64,000 nt of DNA from positions 1 through 64,000 of the IMG/VR virus record IMGVR_UViG_3300009136_000002. One strand, given 5' to 3'. Origin of the DNA: a virus. This document shows, in pieces, positions 1 to 10,372 of this stretch. Both the position numbers and the translations under genes were made by a program. The notes below the pieces were generated by a model. It was not told the DNA's origin, made no database searches, and worked only from the letters and a program-made list of their open reading frames with translations. Each line of letters opens with the position of its first letter. The first letter of the stretch is position 1.

Positions 1-18
1 ATCCTAGAGAGGGCTGGT

Positions 19-231
19 ATGTCCAAGCGATCAAAGGAGATTTATGCGGGTACGAAAGCGGGACGTAAGGGTCGCGCTCAACCGAAAAAGGCAGAAAAGG
101 GAGAGGGCGATGTTGAAAGAGTCAAGGCCGATTTTCTCGCTGATAAAGGCCTTGAGGCGACGAGAGTTGAATTCGAGAACGGCACTATAATTGTGTGGGT
201 TGGCAATAGAAAATTTGTCATTAACCAATAA
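19..231 (+). CDS. Small basic hypothetical protein (70 aa)
   Basis: Not recognised as a named family. The N-terminal 30 residues are rich in Lys/Arg and Gly and look disordered. The C-terminal half (VEFENGTIIVWVGNRKFVI) alternates hydrophobic and polar residues like a short beta hairpin. A purine-rich GAGAGG lies just before the ATG. The stop is 9 bases before the giant polyvalent gene, so the two are probably co-transcribed and this may be a small virion-associated protein. Whatever precedes it lies outside the window. Confidence 0.6.
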   Translation: MSKRSKEIYAGTKAGRKGRAQPKKAEKGEGDVERVKADFLADKGLEATRVEFENGTIIVWVGNRKFVINQ

Positions 232-240
232 GGGATAATC

Positions 241-3200
241 ATGGCTAGATTGACGTTCAGAGAAATAAAGCCTCTGAAATTCAGAGAGGTGGTTCCTGAT
301 ACTGCGCCAGATGAGCCGCAAAAGTTTCCAAGTCTAGGGGATCTCTTTACCGCTCCGGCTGCTCCCCCACCGGAGCCAGAGATCCCGTTTGGAGCTACGG
401 CTGTCCAGAGGGCTGGGCGGATAGATGAATTGACACCGCCAACACCTACGCCGGAACCACCGCCCTCATTCGGAGCTACGGCAATCCAGAGAGCTGCAAG
501 AATAGATGAGCTGGAGAGGGCTGAGTCTAAGAGGAAAAAAGGGCCAGGTTTCTTGGGAACCTTAGAGCGTCCTGATGGTGATGTCTCTACTGAGCTATCC
601 ATTGGTGTGAAGATAGGCGGAAAGGAAACAGAGATCCCCAGCCTCGTACCCACCCTAACCAGGGAAGAGGCGGACACGCTCCTCACCATTACCGATCCAA
701 AAGACATTCCCCCAGGAATAGTTAAGAAAGCAAGGAGCCACGCAGAGCAAAGAATCCAGATGGGGCTAAGTCCTTTCTATGATCCTGATGAGGAGCCCGA
801 ACTGTCCACCTGGGATTACGTCAAGGGAAGATGGCGAGTTGGCACGACTCAAGTACAGATCGCCCAACTTCGGAAGCAGAAACTATTGGGCGATGATTCG
901 CCGGAACTCGAAGCAAGAACTCAAGCCTTAAAGGATTCCATGCCGAACATAAGGGATGATGAGGGCAGAGCCCTTCCCATCCGCGCAATAGGCGCTGCAG
1001 CCGACATGGTTCCCATGCAAATAGCAGCCATAAGCAAAGGCTTGGAGCGTGGGATGAAATTGGGAGCGGGCGCAGCCGCAATCACGGCGGTAGCTGGTCA
1101 AGCAGGGCCGCAAGCAGCCTTACCGGAAGAGATCATTACGGTTCCCGCTGCTGCGGCTGGAATGTTCGGTGTCGGAATGTACTCCGGTACGCTCGAAGAA
1201 GTCGGCTGGATTGAAGCAGGGATGGCTTACGATGAATTGCTAGACCTCAGAGATCCAGAAGGCAACGCCCTTGATCCCAGGATCGCCAAGTCTGCGGCTA
1301 GTGCTGTTGGAGTGATAAACGGTTTAATCGAACTGGCACAGATCAGACTACTTCTGAAAACTATTCCTGGCGGTAGGCGACTTCTCAATGGCCTCATCAA
1401 AGATACCACTCAGAAAGCACTAACAAGCGGCCTGTTGAAAGATGTGGTCTTTAGAAATGCTGCAAAGTACGGTGCGTTTATCACCGCAGAAACGGGTCAA
1501 GAAGTCCTCCAAGAGACAACCAATATACTCGCAACAGAACTTGCCACTCAATTAAATAACCACCTGATAGGGACTGATCTCCCCAAGCAAACCAGGGAAG
1601 AGATCGTCGATAGACTGTTGGAAACCGCCCAACAATCAGCGATGGCATTTGCAGTAACAGGCTTGCCTGGAACTACCGCAACTACAAGCCTGGAAGCTGT
1701 TCGTCAGCGAAAGCGGCCTTTGACATTTGAAGAAGTCCCGCCAACGCCGCCAGTAGCACCGGAAGCCGCGCCGGAGGACAGGGGTGGGGAACCAGCGTAT
1801 GAGGAGGAAGTAGCTCGTGAAATGGCAGAGGAAGTACCACCCGCAATGCCAACGGAAGTAGAGCCAGCACCTACGGAAGTTGAGGGGCCGAAAGAGCCGA
1901 TCATTAGCAAAGATGCCACGCCATTTCAGACTGAGCGCGGTGCTAAAGCCAATATCGCTAAGGCTCAAAAACAATACCCAGGGATTAAGGATTGGACAGT
2001 CGTACCTGTGAGGGATGGTTTCGCCCTGATGCCAAGGCATGAGGTTGTGTGGCAACAGCCCTTGCAGGAATACACGGAGAGATTCTATCTCAACGGTAGG
2101 ATGCTGGAAGATGTTCCCGAAGCGGAGCTTGAGGTGTTAGGCCAGCAACCAGGAATGTACGGATTTGTCGTTACCGCTCAAGCGGCTGGCGGGGATCTCA
2201 GGCAAGGCATCGGTGACTTCATTGCCGATAGGGTGGAAATTGTTCGTGAAATGAAAGGCGTTGTTCGTAGGGAGCTGGCTAGGAAGAAACTCTCAGGCCA
2301 GCCCAGGACAAGCACGATCACAGCAAAGCACTACAGAGAAGTCAAAAAAGCTATCAAGGCTGGTCTGCCTGTACCGGATGAAGTCCTCGCTGACTATCCA
2401 GACCTGAAAGAAGGGGTAGAACCGCCTGTAATACCTGTAGCCAAAATGGAACCGCCGGAATTCAATGTTGGCGAGACTGTCCAAACACCCGTTGGTGTGG
2501 GCGAGATCGTTGGCATAAGTCCTACTCGCGCCACAGTAAACATTGATGGCACTATCGAGAACGTGGCAACTGAGGACTTAGGGGCTGTAGAGGCAGAACC
2601 GATTGAATTCACAACGGGCGACACCGTGCAAACACCCTTTGGTGAGGGCAAAATAACGTCAATCGGAACCACAAATGCAATCGTTCGCCTTGTGGATGGG
2701 ACGACGGAGGCCTTTGACCTGGGGGACATTTCCACGCCTGTTGCACAGGAAGAGGCCGAAATCGTCGCTGAGGAGCCCGAAGTTGAAATAGAGCCCAAGC
2801 CCCCTGTCGAGGCAGAAGCTCCTATCGTGGAGGCTCCTGCCCCTGTCCTGGGTAAGGATAAGAGGGGCAAGCCCATAAGCGTGGGCGACCACGTTGAGTA
2901 CGACCAGTATCCAGGTGAGCGGTTTGAGATCGTTCGCGCTCTGTCCGAAGATCGTCCAGACATAATGAAGGTCAGGAAGGTGGGCCAGAAGCGCCAGTAC
3001 AATGCTCATGTTTCTCGCATTAGAAAGATCATTCCCACGGTAGTCAAGCCCGCTCGTGGGCCTCAGCGAACATGGAAAACATTAGTCGGATGGTTCAAGC
3101 TGAATCCGATTTGGGATAAGGAGCTGACAGGCGAAACGAATCAGTTTCACGTTAGACAGTCTGGAGTACCAGGGCTCGTCAGCAAGGCCAGGGGATTGCC

Positions 3201-6200
3201 CTGGGATGAGCTGGCTATGAAGGCCAAAGAAGATGGGATACTGCGTAAAGATCAGGATTGGCAGGATCTCGCGGAAATGCTGAGGGTTGAATTACAGAGA
3301 CTCGCCGCTGGGAAACCAGCTCGTCCAATCGGTGACATAACTGCATACGAAAAACAGATAGACAAAGAGGCGCAGCAAGCAGAAGCGGAGTGGATTGCGG
3401 AAGTCCAGACTAAGATTCAAGACGTATCTTATAACGATATAGACTCACAAGCTGCCCTGGCAGTTGGTGACAAGCTACACACACCCACAGCGCAAGGTGA
3501 TTCTCATTGGATCGAAGTCACTAAGGTAAACAAGGATGGGAGCGTCGAGGTAACTGATCCCAGGGGTGAAAAGGATACATTGGCGCTGTTTGATTGGGTA
3601 GAGCTTGTTGGGGGAATAGACTTTGGAGTAGATAGAGTTGCAGATCGTCCTGAGTCTAAGCGTGTTGCGCTTAAATTGGAGAAAAAACAGCGAATACCTG
3701 TCCTGAATAAGTATGAGAACCAGCTCATCAGGAAAATGAACAAGGAAGTAAAGGGCAAGTATCCCGATACAGCAACAGTTAATCTTCCCCAGGAAGCTGT
3801 TGATCTCATTGATCCCGAACTCTGGCTGAGTAGTGAAGTCCAATTAGAATACGGCATGGGATCAAGTTACGACAAGGTAGGATGGGCGATTCAATTAATC
3901 CAGGGCAACGAGCTGGGCGATAGAGTTTACATCGTTGAAAGACCCTATGGTCAACTCACGTTTGACCTGAATGCAAAGACACTCCGGCTCGATCCCAAGT
4001 ATGAGGGCATCATTAGTGAAAGCCTCATTGTAGACGTAGATCCCGACATGGAGAAAGAGAGGGTACTGCGAACTACTTTGATGGTCAATGTTATGAAGCA
4101 GAACCCAACGCGAACCATTCCCAATGAGCTATTACAAAACAGTCTCGATGCCATGCCTGATGCTAGGCCGTGGGATCAGCAAGTTATAACTTGGCGAGTT
4201 GAAGGTAAATATGACGGTGAAAAAGATTCGCGGGAAACAGTAATCAGCGTCGAGGACAATGCTAGTGGGATGGCTCCGGCGGTTTTTGCTTTCAAATACC
4301 TGAAAATAGGCGCGGAGGGTAAGCGCAGCACCATAGCGAAGGGTGGTTACGGAGCTGCAAACTCGGCGCTGCTATACTTTCCCAACAACGTAGACGTAGT
4401 TAGTGTTGGCTGGGCTGTTGAGAATGAGGAATACACCACAAGGATGGTTAAGGGAGAGGAACGGGTCGATCTCAGAAGGTGGGAAGATGGCCGGAATGAA
4501 GATGGCACGGTCAAAGAAGGTGCAATTAAAATCCGCACGACATTGAAGGCAACCCAGGATGAAATGTTTGATGGTTTGGCTGGAAGAAAATCCGTACCAC
4601 TCAAGATTGATCTCCCAGGCGATTTTGATCCCGATACTCCTACTGGCACAACTTACAAGGCAACCTACAGCAATACTGACGAAAAAGACCGACTAGAAAT
4701 CTCTGATTGGGCCTTACGATCAGGTTTCCAGAATTACGTCAATCAATTACGACACAAGGCTGTTGTCATACAGCAAGCGCCTCACGGAGATCCCGATGTT
4801 GTCACACATACCAAGAGCTTTGACGACCTGAAACCCGAAGAGTTGAAGGAACCCAAGATCATATTACATTCCAAGGGAAATGAAATAGAGATTTTTCTTC
4901 TTGATGTAGGCCCAACTGGAGCATACAAAGGTTACTCTGGCTATGATATTGCTCAAAAATTCTACAACAAAGGCTTGCCGTTACAAATCAGAGAGGACAA
5001 CATTGGTGGGATTAAGAAGGTTCCGTTTGAGCCTGATTTCAAAATTCTCATCAACTTTAGACTGACTCCCGATGTAGATCCCAAGAAGAGGCCCAAAGGT
5101 CACGAGTATCCATTCATTGAGAATAGAACCGAAGTATTGAACAAGGTCGGCGACCAAATAGCTGCAGAAGTTAATACGATTCTCGATGTAATGATAAAGG
5201 ATTTCAATACGGGGGAGTTAAAAGACTTCAAACAAATGGAGAAACAGTCACCCACGAATCTAGGCGTGACTACGATGATCCCGTATAGGAGCGAGGAAGA
5301 TGTAAAAGCTGCAAAGGCATTGCTAAAGAAGCACAAACCATTATTCCGCGAGTTTTCCAAAGCCTTCAATGTCTTTCAGGATCTAATGACAGAAATAGGG
5401 CAAGACAAGATAAACCTTGTCCTTACCATAGACAAACGGTTGCACGGCTGGAAGAGCAATCCCGACTTTGAAATCCCTGAACTCTATGCAATCAACCCGT
5501 TCTCTGTGACGAAGAGGTACTTGGAAAAGGATGCCTTCCAGAAAGCCTTGGCAGCGGGTGTTGACGCAGATGCCGCCAAAGCATACAACTTTGCCTATAC
5601 GATGATGCACGAGTATAGTCATAAGCACGTTTCAGGACACGGCCAGCCCTTTAGAAGCGCAATGGGCGACCTGTTTGCACTATTTGGGCCTTTAAGGTAT
5701 GCTATCTTAGGGAGGGAGCTTTATGGCATTTTCAAAAAACATTCAAAACGAATTGAACAGCTTACGCAAGATTTCGACAGTCTTGGAGAAGGTGGGTTAC
5801 TCCTTACCACTCAGTCTGGAAGGAATAAATACGGACAACATGAGCGCGGCAGAATTAAAGGAACATCGCCGTACTCAGAGGTTAGCGGAGTATTTGCACA
5901 ATCAAGAATCCAATACGACCTCTTTGGCGAACACCAAAAAATTGAAGGAGAGCTTGAAACTCCGGTAAATCCAGAGGACTTTCTCAAGCGTTCATTCCCC
6001 GATGCAAGTCCAGCCCAAATCAAAGCGATGCTGGAAGATCCCAAGCTGCGTAAGCAAGTAGCCCAGGGGAACATCAGCACCGAACTAGCCGATCAAGTCG
6101 CCAAGAAATACAACCTAGCTAGGCAATACACACAGAAAGAAATGTTCCCAGGTGAGGCCAAGGGCCAAGGGGATCTCTTTGATCTCAACCGTGTTGACTT

Positions 6201-9200
6201 AGGCGAAGGTGTGGACAACTATGCTGAGGATCTTGGGCCGGAAGCTGGAGCCTTAGTATTCAAAGCAAAGGCCAAGCCATTGGGTGAGGCCTTTGAATCC
6301 TCGGATGAAGAAGTACAGCGAAGAGTGGAACAAGCACGAGGCGCACCAAAAGACAATCTCTATACGGTCTTTAAGAACAAGATGGAGTCGTTAAAAAACA
6401 GGGCTTTCCGCACCTATGAGCATCTTCCAAAGACAAAAGAATTCGCGGAACTACAGAACGCCCTGCTCCGGCTGCAAAAGGGCAAGGGTTATGCCTCTAG
6501 GAAAACCCAACAGAAACTCAAGTCGATAATGAAAGGCCTCAACATAACTGATGAGATAGACTTTACTTGGAAAGCAATACTGGATGATCTCGTGGAGGAG
6601 GTTGCCCTTCAAAGAGAGCGTGGCACAGCGGAGGACGATATAGGTCTGCCCTATGGATACACGCCGGAATCCCTGGCGAAGGATCACGCGGATCTCAACA
6701 AGCATATCCAGGGCAATACGGAGATCGAAGCCGCCCTGAAAAGACGACAGGAAATGTGGGACGTTCTCCGCGAGGAGTACACCAGGGCAATGAAGGTAAT
6801 AGGATTCGACGTTGGTAAGCATCTTACCCGCGACTTTTATTTCCGGCATCAAATCCTGGCTTACACAAATGTCATGGGCCTTTTTGGGACAGGTGAGCGC
6901 CTTAGAACACCAACTTATAGAAGCCATTTAAGGCCGCGTACAGGCTCTTCCTCCGACATCAACGCAGACTATCTCCAGGCGGAGAATGAAGTCGTGGCAC
7001 AGATGTACTATGACATCGAGATCGCCAGGACGATACAGGTAGTCGATAGGTTCTACAACATACAGGATGAACTCAAAGGACAAGCCTTAGCGATCAACGA
7101 CAGAGAAATGCTCAAGTTTTTTGAGCAGTTAATTCATACCTTTGATGTTCCCGAAGGCAAGGAGCCTCCCACAGCGGAAAGTTTATACAAGAGCATTCTA
7201 AACAAGAAGATGGCGATTGGTTTTGACAAGCTGGGTCAACTTGCTGCAGGGCAAGAATTACCGACAGGTGAAAACTATGAGTGGGAGTGGTTGGTAATAG
7301 ACCTCGCTGATAACTGGCTCGAAAACAAAGCAAAGAAGAAAGACCTCGGCAAAGAGTGGACTAGCGCGGCTCGTGTGTCATTGAACAATGAAGCCGCAGA
7401 TTCACTAATAAAGTACGCGGCATGGATACTCAAGAATCATGGTGGTGAGCCTGGATCAGGCGCAGCCGCTACCATTTTTAAGGGTATGAATGAGAAACGA
7501 AAGATCATGCAGGAAACCCTCGGAAAAGAATACGTTTCGTGGCGCGACTTAATTCCAGAAGGCTATACAACATGGCAACCCTGGGAAGGCACAACCTTCT
7601 TCATGGCCCATTCCGTTCCAGAAACTATCGCAAAGCAGTTGCTTGAGGATGAGCTGTTAAAGCTCGGCATTAAGGCTGATGATTTACGCCAAGGGCTCAT
7701 GCGCGGTGGTCGTAGGCGAGAATACGTTGTGAAGCAAGAGATAGCCGACACCCTGAATGAACTCTCCAAGCCGCAGAAGAGAAGTACGCTGGGAAGAGTC
7801 CACGCTTGGCACATAAAGCGTTGGAAAATATGGCAACTTGTTTCACCTAGACGATTTGCCAAGTATAACTTCCGCAACCTCACAGGTGATGCCGATGCTA
7901 CGTTTGTTGGAAGTCCAGCCATTTTCAAACATACCAGGACAGCATTCAATGAGCTGTATCAGGTCTTTGTTGAAGGCAAAGATCCCGCTGAGGATAGTGA
8001 GGATCTGAATGATTGGCTGGATCGCGGTGGCTGGGGTGCGACTCTCCAGGCTCAAGAAATGGGTGAGTTTGATGTAACCAAACCATTTCTCCGCAGACAC
8101 GAAAAGACAGGCATCACAGGCATTCCTCGCAAGGCCTGGGATGCTTACTGGCAAACTGCCAGGGTATCAACTGACTTCCGCGAGGCACTACTCCGCTATG
8201 CTGCATACAAGGAAGCTATGAAGGTAATGAAAGAAGCGCCCGATGGTTTACCCAAAGACTATTGGGCCTCGATACGGCAAGAGATCCAGGGGCTCTCAGA
8301 CATAAAAGATCGTGCCTACTTCATGTCTAATGATTTGCTTGGAGCCTATGATCGCGTTTCTGTGATGGGCCAAGAGTTGCGCGAGAGATACTTCCCATTT
8401 TGGTCTTGGAAAGCTGTCAACTTTGTAAGATACGTCCGGCTCGTACAGAATGCCGCACATAACGGTGAGCTTACTAAGAAGTTGGGCTATAAAGCTGTTG
8501 GCACAGCCGCGAGGACACCTTTCATTGCCATGAGGATTGGCAAGTTAATCCTCAAGGCCTCCGCCCTATATGCCGTGACAATGGCAATCAACGGTGGGCT
8601 ATTCCCAAGAGAAGAAGATGATCTTCCAGAAGAAATCAAGGGTAGGCCACACCTAGTCTTTGGCAGGGATGCTGATGGCAACGTCCAATACTTCCCACGG
8701 ATCGGCGCTCTCGCTGACAATCTTGAGTGGTTCGGCCTTGATGCAAGTCCTTACTACGTCAATCAACTGATGAGGGGCAGAATGACTCTGATGGAGATCG
8801 CCCACGACATGGCGAAATCTCCCGCTAACGTGATTCTCCAGGGCAGCGTCCCTTTTATCAAGTTACTTTATGAAACCGTCACTAGAAGGGCTCTTTTCCC
8901 TGATGCCTTCGAGCCAAGGACGGTTAGGGATCGCCTCTTGCACGTTGCAAGGGGTTTCGGTCTTGAAAATGAGTACAAGGCTATCGCTGGGATACCCTCA
9001 AAGCCGTACATTGAGAGTGCTAAGGGATTAGTAATTTACACGATAGATCCATTCCAAGCTGCGTACCGTGACACTCTGGATCAAAAGACTCGGTTTATGA
9101 AGAGGATCGGTAAGCACAGCACAGGTTTCTACCTCTCGGATCGCGGCCAATCGCTCTACAATGCAAGGCTGGCGATGCGATACGATGATTACGAAGCAAC

Positions 9201-9432
9201 CATAAAATACATGGCAGAGTACCTTAACCACGGCGGGACTCTCAGAGGTATAAAGCAATCCCTGGAAGGCATGAACCCGCTCTCGGAACTGAATGCTAAT
9301 GAGAAGATAGCCTTCGTCGCCTCGCTTGATGCTGAAGGGTTGGCTAAATTTGTTCGCGCTCTGAGATTTTGGGAAGAACTGGTGACAGTCCCACCGCCGG
9401 AGGAGAAAAGAGCATTGCGACTTCTCAAATAG
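241..9432 (+). CDS. Large polyvalent phage protein with GHKL-ATPase and HExxH metalloprotease motifs (3063 aa)
   Basis: Giant multidomain protein of the kind carried inside virions and thought to be ejected with the DNA. Visible parts: a duplicated FGATA(V/I)QRAxRIDEL motif near residues 50 and 77; a hydrophobic Ala/Gly-rich stretch about 270-480 that could be membrane-active; acidic/Pro linkers; four small beta-barrel-like repeats near 741, 790, 879 and 1073 (first two GxTVQTPxGxG); a GHKL-type ATPase with N-box NELLQNSLDA near 1295, VEDNASGM near 1337 and GGYGAANSALL near 1368; a zinc-protease motif HEYSH with a further HVSGH near 1790; and a long helical C-terminus (FRNLTGDAD, FWSWKAVNFVRYV) typical of large polyvalent proteins. 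It sits between small virion genes and the lysis cassette. Catalytic roles are inferred from motifs only; the virion location is inferred from the family type. Confidence 0.85.
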   Translation: MARLTFREIKPLKFREVVPDTAPDEPQKFPSLGDLFTAPAAPPPEPEIPFGATAVQRAGRIDELTPPTPTPEPPPSFGATAIQRAARIDELERAESKRKKGPGFLGTLERPDGDVSTELSIGVKIGGKETEIPSLVPTLTREEADTLLTITDPKDIPPGIVKKARSHAEQRIQMGLSPFYDPDEEPELSTWDYVKGRWRVGTTQVQIAQLRKQKLLGDDSPELEARTQALKDSMPNIRDDEGRALPIRAIGAAADMVPMQIAAISKGLERGMKLGAGAAAITAVAGQAGPQAALPEEIITVPAAAAGMFGVGMYSGTLEEVGWIEAGMAYDELLDLRDPEGNALDPRIAKSAASAVGVINGLIELAQIRLLLKTIPGGRRLLNGLIKDTTQKALTSGLLKDVVFRNAAKYGAFITAETGQEVLQETTNILATELATQLNNHLIGTDLPKQTREEIVDRLLETAQQSAMAFAVTGLPGTTATTSLEAVRQRKRPLTFEEVPPTPPVAPEAAPEDRGGEPAYEEEVAREMAEEVPPAMPTEVEPAPTEVEGPKEPIISKDATPFQTERGAKANIAKAQKQYPGIKDWTVVPVRDGFALMPRHEVVWQQPLQEYTERFYLNGRMLEDVPEAELEVLGQQPGMYGFVVTAQAAGGDLRQGIGDFIADRVEIVREMKGVVRRELARKKLSGQPRTSTITAKHYREVKKAIKAGLPVPDEVLADYPDLKEGVEPPVIPVAKMEPPEFNVGETVQTPVGVGEIVGISPTRATVNIDGTIENVATEDLGAVEAEPIEFTTGDTVQTPFGEGKITSIGTTNAIVRLVDGTTEAFDLGDISTPVAQEEAEIVAEEPEVEIEPKPPVEAEAPIVEAPAPVLGKDKRGKPISVGDHVEYDQYPGERFEIVRALSEDRPDIMKVRKVGQKRQYNAHVSRIRKIIPTVVKPARGPQRTWKTLVGWFKLNPIWDKELTGETNQFHVRQSGVPGLVSKARGLPWDELAMKAKEDGILRKDQDWQDLAEMLRVELQRLAAGKPARPIGDITAYEKQIDKEAQQAEAEWIAEVQTKIQDVSYNDIDSQAALAVGDKLHTPTAQGDSHWIEVTKVNKDGSVEVTDPRGEKDTLALFDWVELVGGIDFGVDRVADRPESKRVALKLEKKQRIPVLNKYENQLIRKMNKEVKGKYPDTATVNLPQEAVDLIDPELWLSSEVQLEYGMGSSYDKVGWAIQLIQGNELGDRVYIVERPYGQLTFDLNAKTLRLDPKYEGIISESLIVDVDPDMEKERVLRTTLMVNVMKQNPTRTIPNELLQNSLDAMPDARPWDQQVITWRVEGKYDGEKDSRETVISVEDNASGMAPAVFAFKYLKIGAEGKRSTIAKGGYGAANSALLYFPNNVDVVSVGWAVENEEYTTRMVKGEERVDLRRWEDGRNEDGTVKEGAIKIRTTLKATQDEMFDGLAGRKSVPLKIDLPGDFDPDTPTGTTYKATYSNTDEKDRLEISDWALRSGFQNYVNQLRHKAVVIQQAPHGDPDVVTHTKSFDDLKPEELKEPKIILHSKGNEIEIFLLDVGPTGAYKGYSGYDIAQKFYNKGLPLQIREDNIGGIKKVPFEPDFKILINFRLTPDVDPKKRPKGHEYPFIENRTEVLNKVGDQIAAEVNTILDVMIKDFNTGELKDFKQMEKQSPTNLGVTTMIPYRSEEDVKAAKALLKKHKPLFREFSKAFNVFQDLMTEIGQDKINLVLTIDKRLHGWKSNPDFEIPELYAINPFSVTKRYLEKDAFQKALAAGVDADAAKAYNFAYTMMHEYSHKHVSGHGQPFRSAMGDLFALFGPLRYAILGRELYGIFKKHSKRIEQLTQDFDSLGEGGLLLTTQSGRNKYGQHERGRIKGTSPYSEVSGVFAQSRIQYDLFGEHQKIEGELETPVNPEDFLKRSFPDASPAQIKAMLEDPKLRKQVAQGNISTELADQVAKKYNLARQYTQKEMFPGEAKGQGDLFDLNRVDLGEGVDNYAEDLGPEAGALVFKAKAKPLGEAFESSDEEVQRRVEQARGAPKDNLYTVFKNKMESLKNRAFRTYEHLPKTKEFAELQNALLRLQKGKGYASRKTQQKLKSIMKGLNITDEIDFTWKAILDDLVEEVALQRERGTAEDDIGLPYGYTPESLAKDHADLNKHIQGNTEIEAALKRRQEMWDVLREEYTRAMKVIGFDVGKHLTRDFYFRHQILAYTNVMGLFGTGERLRTPTYRSHLRPRTGSSSDINADYLQAENEVVAQMYYDIEIARTIQVVDRFYNIQDELKGQALAINDREMLKFFEQLIHTFDVPEGKEPPTAESLYKSILNKKMAIGFDKLGQLAAGQELPTGENYEWEWLVIDLADNWLENKAKKKDLGKEWTSAARVSLNNEAADSLIKYAAWILKNHGGEPGSGAAATIFKGMNEKRKIMQETLGKEYVSWRDLIPEGYTTWQPWEGTTFFMAHSVPETIAKQLLEDELLKLGIKADDLRQGLMRGGRRREYVVKQEIADTLNELSKPQKRSTLGRVHAWHIKRWKIWQLVSPRRFAKYNFRNLTGDADATFVGSPAIFKHTRTAFNELYQVFVEGKDPAEDSEDLNDWLDRGGWGATLQAQEMGEFDVTKPFLRRHEKTGITGIPRKAWDAYWQTARVSTDFREALLRYAAYKEAMKVMKEAPDGLPKDYWASIRQEIQGLSDIKDRAYFMSNDLLGAYDRVSVMGQELRERYFPFWSWKAVNFVRYVRLVQNAAHNGELTKKLGYKAVGTAARTPFIAMRIGKLILKASALYAVTMAINGGLFPREEDDLPEEIKGRPHLVFGRDADGNVQYFPRIGALADNLEWFGLDASPYYVNQLMRGRMTLMEIAHDMAKSPANVILQGSVPFIKLLYETVTRRALFPDAFEPRTVRDRLLHVARGFGLENEYKAIAGIPSKPYIESAKGLVIYTIDPFQAAYRDTLDQKTRFMKRIGKHSTGFYLSDRGQSLYNARLAMRYDDYEATIKYMAEYLNHGGTLRGIKQSLEGMNPLSELNANEKIAFVASLDAEGLAKFVRALRFWEELVTVPPPEEKRALRLLK

Positions 9433-9441
9433 GAGGACGAA

Positions 9442-9816
9442 TTGACTGATACCTGTCCACCGGAATGCAGGGTTAAAATAAATGGCATCAACGAAAACAT
9501 AACTGAGTTGAAGGAGACAGATAAGAAACAATGGGAAGTATTTGACCAAAAAATACATGATGTGGAGGCGCTAGTGTTTGATAGGGTCAAATCCAAAACG
9601 CTCATTGCTCTCTTTGGGGTGGTAGTCACAGTTTTCCTGGCTATCATGGCTTTAACTTTTACCTCTTTGTCGAGTGGTCAGAAACAGGCAGTATCGAAAT
9701 TAGAGACTTATCATTCTCAGTCCACCAAGCAAATGAACAAGATAGAGCGAGAAATGGTGAAGGTTGTTACTGAACTAGAAAATCATACTGAACGCCATGA
9801 TGGGGATTCGGGTTGA
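9442..9816 (+). CDS. Coiled-coil, single-pass membrane protein of the lysis cassette (124 aa)
   Basis: Starts at TTG with a strong AGGAGG at 9431-9436. The N-terminal half (INGINENITELKETDKK) is predicted coiled coil, followed by one hydrophobic segment at about residues 52-75 (LIALFGVVVTVFLAIMALTF), then a second coiled coil with many Glu/Lys/Gln. This resembles XhlA/holin-accessory proteins in architecture, although XhlA has its membrane segment at the C-terminus. Position before the M15 peptidase supports a lysis role. Could instead be a spanin-like or membrane-anchored virion factor. Confidence 0.7.
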   Translation: MTDTCPPECRVKINGINENITELKETDKKQWEVFDQKIHDVEALVFDRVKSKTLIALFGVVVTVFLAIMALTFTSLSSGQKQAVSKLETYHSQSTKQMNKIEREMVKVVTELENHTERHDGDSG

Positions 9817-9992
9817 AACCCACCCTGAGAGAAAAATGTAATGATGTTTTAAGGCATCTTGTCAGTACAGGTGCGTTTATTTTTCGTTCGTGCGATAATA
9901 GCAACGATCATTACTGCAAAAAGAGATACGCTGATTGGAAAAAGGCTCTTGAAAAAGCAGAGCGCATGATCGAGGAACTTCCTGATGGCTAA
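9813..9992 (+). CDS. Small hypothetical protein, TTG start, translationally coupled (about 59 aa)
   Basis: A TTG codon overlaps the preceding stop (TTGA), and the reading frame runs open to a TAA that overlaps the ATG of the downstream peptidase by 8 bases. Without this gene there would be a 168-base hole in an otherwise tightly packed operon. The product is basic and helical (DWKKALEKAERMIEELPDG) with three or four Cys. No family recognised. The double overlap is the main evidence that it is translated; the TTG start matches the preceding gene's start choice. Confidence 0.55.
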   Translation: MKPTLREKCNDVLRHLVSTGAFIFRSCDNSNDHYCKKRYADWKKALEKAERMIEELPDG

Positions 9993-10356
9993 ATACTTCA
10001 AGCCAGAAGAATTTGCCTGTAAATGTGGCTGCGGTACGCAAGGCATGAGGCCTGCCTTTGTGGAAAAGCTGGACTATGCTCGTGGCAAAGCGCAGACTCC
10101 ATTTATCGTTAATAGTGGGGCTCGGTGTCCAAAGCACAACGAGGACGAGGGTGGAAAACCTGAATCTGAGCATCTGCTCAACGCGGAGGGCCACGCGGAA
10201 GCTGTGGACATTTCCACCAAGACTAGCCATGTAAGATGGAAAGTTGTTACCGCTGCCATAGCTGCAGGAATCAGGCGGATCGGCATTGGCGATAACTTTG
10301 TTCATCTAGGAGACAGGTTGAGCGATAAGCCTCACCCTGTTATGTGGATCTACTAG
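9985..10356 (+). CDS. M15-family D,D/L,D-peptidase endolysin (123 aa)
   Basis: Peptidoglycan peptidase expected to cut stem peptides at lysis. The zinc-site pattern of the M15/M15_3 family is visible: SEHLLNAEGHAEAVDI (His and Asp ligands, residues about 61-76) and FVHLGD near 106 for the third His. Length fits a single-domain M15 enzyme. The N-terminal FKPEEFACKCGCG is also typical for this group. No signal peptide, so release would rely on the nearby holin-like proteins. Overlaps the upstream small gene by 8 bases. The family call is confident; cut-site specificity cannot be read from the sequence. Confidence 0.9.
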   Translation: MAKYFKPEEFACKCGCGTQGMRPAFVEKLDYARGKAQTPFIVNSGARCPKHNEDEGGKPESEHLLNAEGHAEAVDISTKTSHVRWKVVTAAIAAGIRRIGIGDNFVHLGDRLSDKPHPVMWIY

Positions 10357-10372
10357 CACAAGGAGGATTCTA

